From: Burkholderiaceae bacterium
GTDB taxonomy: Bacteria > Pseudomonadota > Gammaproteobacteria > Burkholderiales > Burkholderiaceae_F
Direction of reading: 5' to 3'
Length of the DNA: 6,743 nt
NCBI GenBank assembly: GCA_013696665.1
Contig: JACCYC010000101.1
Location: 1 to 6,743, forward strand
Positions within the stretch are counted from its first letter, which is position 1. Each line of letters starts with the position of its first letter. A program made the translations under genes and the position numbers. Positions 5,541-6,743 of this stretch are shown piece after piece. Below the pieces are notes generated by a model. It had not been told where the DNA came from, did no database searches, and saw nothing but the letters and a program-made list of their open reading frames with translations.

Positions 5541-6520
5541 TGCATCCCCAATTGATCGAATAATCGCGCAAGCGGCGCGAGGTCGTCGTAGCGCTGCGCC
5601 ACCGCACTCACGTAGCCGATGAAGCGCCGCGCATCCTCCAGATAGCGAGGCTTGCCATCACGATATCGAATGCGCGCAAATATTCCCAGGACTTTCAAAT
5701 GCCGCTGCAGACCCATCCATTCAAAATCGCGCCAAAAATCATCGAATTGAGCGTGCAACGGCAGAGCCGCAACGTGGGCACGGTCGAAATAAACTCGAGC
5801 CCATTCGCGCACCCGCGCTTCTTCCCAGCTGATGAACGCGTCGCGCAGCAACGAAACGATGTCATACGTAACGGGTCCGATCACGGCATCCTGGAAGTCG
5901 AGAACTCCGGGGTTCGGCGATGACAGCATCAGATTGCGCGGCATGTAGTCGCGGTGCACGAACACCGTAGGCTGCGCAAGGCTGGACGCCACCAGCCGCG
6001 CAAAAACATGCTCGAGCGCCTCCGACTGCGCCGGCGTCAGCGCTCGTTGAAGATGCCGCGCAACATACCAGTCGGGAAACAGCTGCAGTTCGCGCCGCAG
6101 CAGCACCTCGTCGTAGGCAGGCAAAACATTGATTGAGGTCGCAAGCTGCCATCGAATCAACGCGTCGATGGCATCGCTGAAAAGCTCCGGCGCATTCTGT
6201 TGGTTCAATACGCTCAGATACGTCGCATCACCGAGATCGCTGAGCAGCAGAAACCCCTGCGACAGATCGCTCCGCACAACCTCGGGGACGTGGACGCCGG
6301 CCTTTTTCATCATCGCTGCGACGCGCACAAATGGCCGCGAATCTTCGATGGCAGGCGGCGCATCCATCACGATCAATGTTCGGGCGTCGCCGTCAACCCG
6401 GAAATAGCGGCGCGAACTGGCGTCCATCGATGCGGGGCGCAGCGATGACGTGATCAGTCCGAGTTCGGGCGAAAGCGAGCTTAGCCACGCGGTCAGCGCG
6501 GTCAGGCGAATATCCTGCAT
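5537..6520 (-). CDS. amgK: N-acetylmuramate/N-acetylglucosamine anomeric kinase AmgK
   Basis: AmgK phosphorylates the anomeric hydroxyl of MurNAc (and GlcNAc) with ATP, supplying the substrate of MurU in peptidoglycan recycling. It belongs to the aminoglycoside phosphotransferase-like kinase fold. The protein has 327 residues. It shows SMDASSRRYFRV (32-43), TLIVMDAPP (48-56), the DSRPF block, GFLLLSDLGDATYL (89-102), LLRRELQLFPDWYV (140-153), the catalytic loop FVHRDYMPRNLM with His189, Asp191 and Asn196, and the metal-binding VLDFQDA with Asp208. These blocks, especially HRDYMPRNLM with DFQDA, match Pseudomonas AmgK as I remember it. The start is set at the ATG at 6520 because MQDIRLTALTAWL aligns with the AmgK N-terminus. 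The frame is open upstream to ATGs at 6595 and 6658, but those extensions do not resemble the family. There is no strong Shine-Dalgarno at 6520; GGAG lies upstream of the ATG at 6595. Confidence 0.94.
   Translation of the reverse strand: MQDIRLTALTAWLSSLSPELGLITSSLRPASMDASSRRYFRVDGDARTLIVMDAPPAIEDSRPFVRVAAMMKKAGVHVPEVVRSDLSQGFLLLSDLGDATYLSVLNQQNAPELFSDAIDALIRWQLATSINVLPAYDEVLLRRELQLFPDWYVARHLQRALTPAQSEALEHVFARLVASSLAQPTVFVHRDYMPRNLMLSSPNPGVLDFQDAVIGPVTYDIVSLLRDAFISWEEARVREWARVYFDRAHVAALPLHAQFDDFWRDFEWMGLQRHLKVLGIFARIRYRDGKPRYLEDARRFIGYVSAVAQRYDDLAPLARLFDQLGMQ
5545..5549 (-). promoter_or_regulatory. Ribosome binding site for the murU GTG start
   Basis: The minus-strand sequence GGGGA lies four bases before the GTG at 5540, within the last codons of amgK. 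Its presence supports GTG as the true murU start, since no ATG is available in that frame near the conserved N-terminus. Confidence 0.55.
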
Positions 6521-6651
6521 TGGAACGTTCGATAGAGCGCTGAGTGTTGGGTCGCCGACGGCAGCGCGTAAGAGTAGCTTTAATGGCGGTGCCATAATCC
6601 GATGGCTCCGCACAGGCACATCGCTGGCCAGAAACGCCTTCCAGATTCTAA
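6521..6651. promoter_or_regulatory. Divergent intergenic region between amgK and the plus-strand gene
   Basis: This 131-base region must hold promoters for both directions if the assigned starts are right. On the plus strand two -10-like hexamers match the consensus at five of six positions: TTTAAT (6579-6584) and CATAAT (6593-6598), but neither has a good -35 at the right spacing. A small inverted repeat ATGGC-GGT-GCCAT spans 6583-6595. For the minus strand I found no convincing promoter. Individual elements are weak; the regulatory role is inferred from the divergent layout. Confidence 0.4.
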
Positions 6652-6743
6652 ATGCCACGCCTGCCGCTCACCGCTCTGGTTAATCGCGTTCATTCCTTGA
6701 TCTTGTTGCTTCTCGGGGGATGCCTGATGCTGAGCGGGACCGC
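6652..6743 (+). CDS. lptD: Start of a secreted/outer-membrane protein, probably LptD (3' end outside window)
   Basis: The plus strand reads from ATG 6652 without a stop to the window edge, giving 30 complete codons. The peptide begins MPRLPLTALVNRVHSL and continues into the hydrophobic run LILLLLGGCLML, then SGT. A basic start followed by a hydrophobic core is the pattern of a Sec signal peptide. A cysteine in LGGC at residue 24 could mimic a lipobox. Assignment to LptD, the outer-membrane LPS-assembly translocon, rests on gene order: in betaproteobacteria lptD is commonly divergent from amgK-murU. No LptD domain is visible in so short a piece. The start is uncertain: ATG 6652 has no clear Shine-Dalgarno, whereas an in-frame ATG at 6727 has GGGGGA six bases upstream, though that would omit the signal sequence seen here. 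Confidence 0.55.
   Translation, partial: MPRLPLTALVNRVHSLILLLLGGCLMLSGT

Noticed and set aside
5862..6152. A 96-codon minus-strand frame rich in Cys and Ala inside amgK
   Set aside because: It is an alternative frame of the amgK catalytic region. The composition comes from the frame-shifted reading, and the AmgK motifs are in the other frame.
6522..6550. SigmaE-type promoter for lptD starting with GGAACGT at 6522
   Set aside because: GGAAC resembles the -35 of sigmaE promoters, and lptD is sigmaE-controlled in E. coli, but I find no TCTGA-like -10 at 15-17 bases.
1..6743. CRISPR arrays, tRNA genes, insertion sequences, phage or defence genes
   Set aside because: No regularly spaced repeats, tRNA-like cloverleaf, terminal inverted repeats or transposase motifs were seen. 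Nearly the whole window is filled by recognised housekeeping genes.

Overview
The window carries an ordinary, well-conserved chromosomal block from a proteobacterium, most probably a betaproteobacterium (Burkholderiales-like). The evidence is gene order: amgK-murU, ubiH, dusB-fis-purH-ruvC on one strand, with an outward-facing gene starting a secreted protein (probably lptD) on the other. This is the arrangement I know from betaproteobacterial chromosomes. The protein motifs fit too, for example the RuvC stretch [20 protein letters not shown]. Base composition is moderately GC-rich and looks even by eye. I see no IS element, phage gene, tRNA, rRNA or CRISPR array.

Layout, right to left because seven of eight genes are on the minus strand. 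(1) 6652-6743, plus strand: the start of a secreted protein, cut by the window edge, probably LptD. (2) 6521-6651: a divergent promoter region. (3) 6520-3604: amgK, murU and ubiH, joined by two 4-base stop/start overlaps (GTGA and ATGA), so almost certainly one translation-coupled operon. (4) 3495-3603: a small AT-rich intergenic region with a 23-base imperfect palindrome and a weak promoter candidate. (5) 3494 to beyond 1: dusB, fis, purH and ruvC, with a 22-base gap, an ATGA overlap and a 57-base gap. The 3' end of ruvC is cut by the left edge.

Functionally, amgK and murU rescue MurNAc released from peptidoglycan as UDP-MurNAc. ubiH hydroxylates a ubiquinone precursor for respiration. dusB makes dihydrouridine in tRNA, fis encodes a nucleoid and growth-phase regulator, purH performs the last two steps of IMP synthesis, and ruvC resolves Holliday junctions. 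The second group reads as a growth-linked operon (tRNA modification, nucleoid regulation, purine synthesis, DNA repair).

I found no undescribed multi-gene system. Points worth a second look are small: a Fis with a basic Ala/Arg-rich N-terminal tail, no pepP between murU and ubiH, an AT palindrome overlapping a candidate -35 element before dusB, motif substitutions in UbiH and MurU, an 8-base T run in ubiH, and unresolved starts on both sides of the divergent region.
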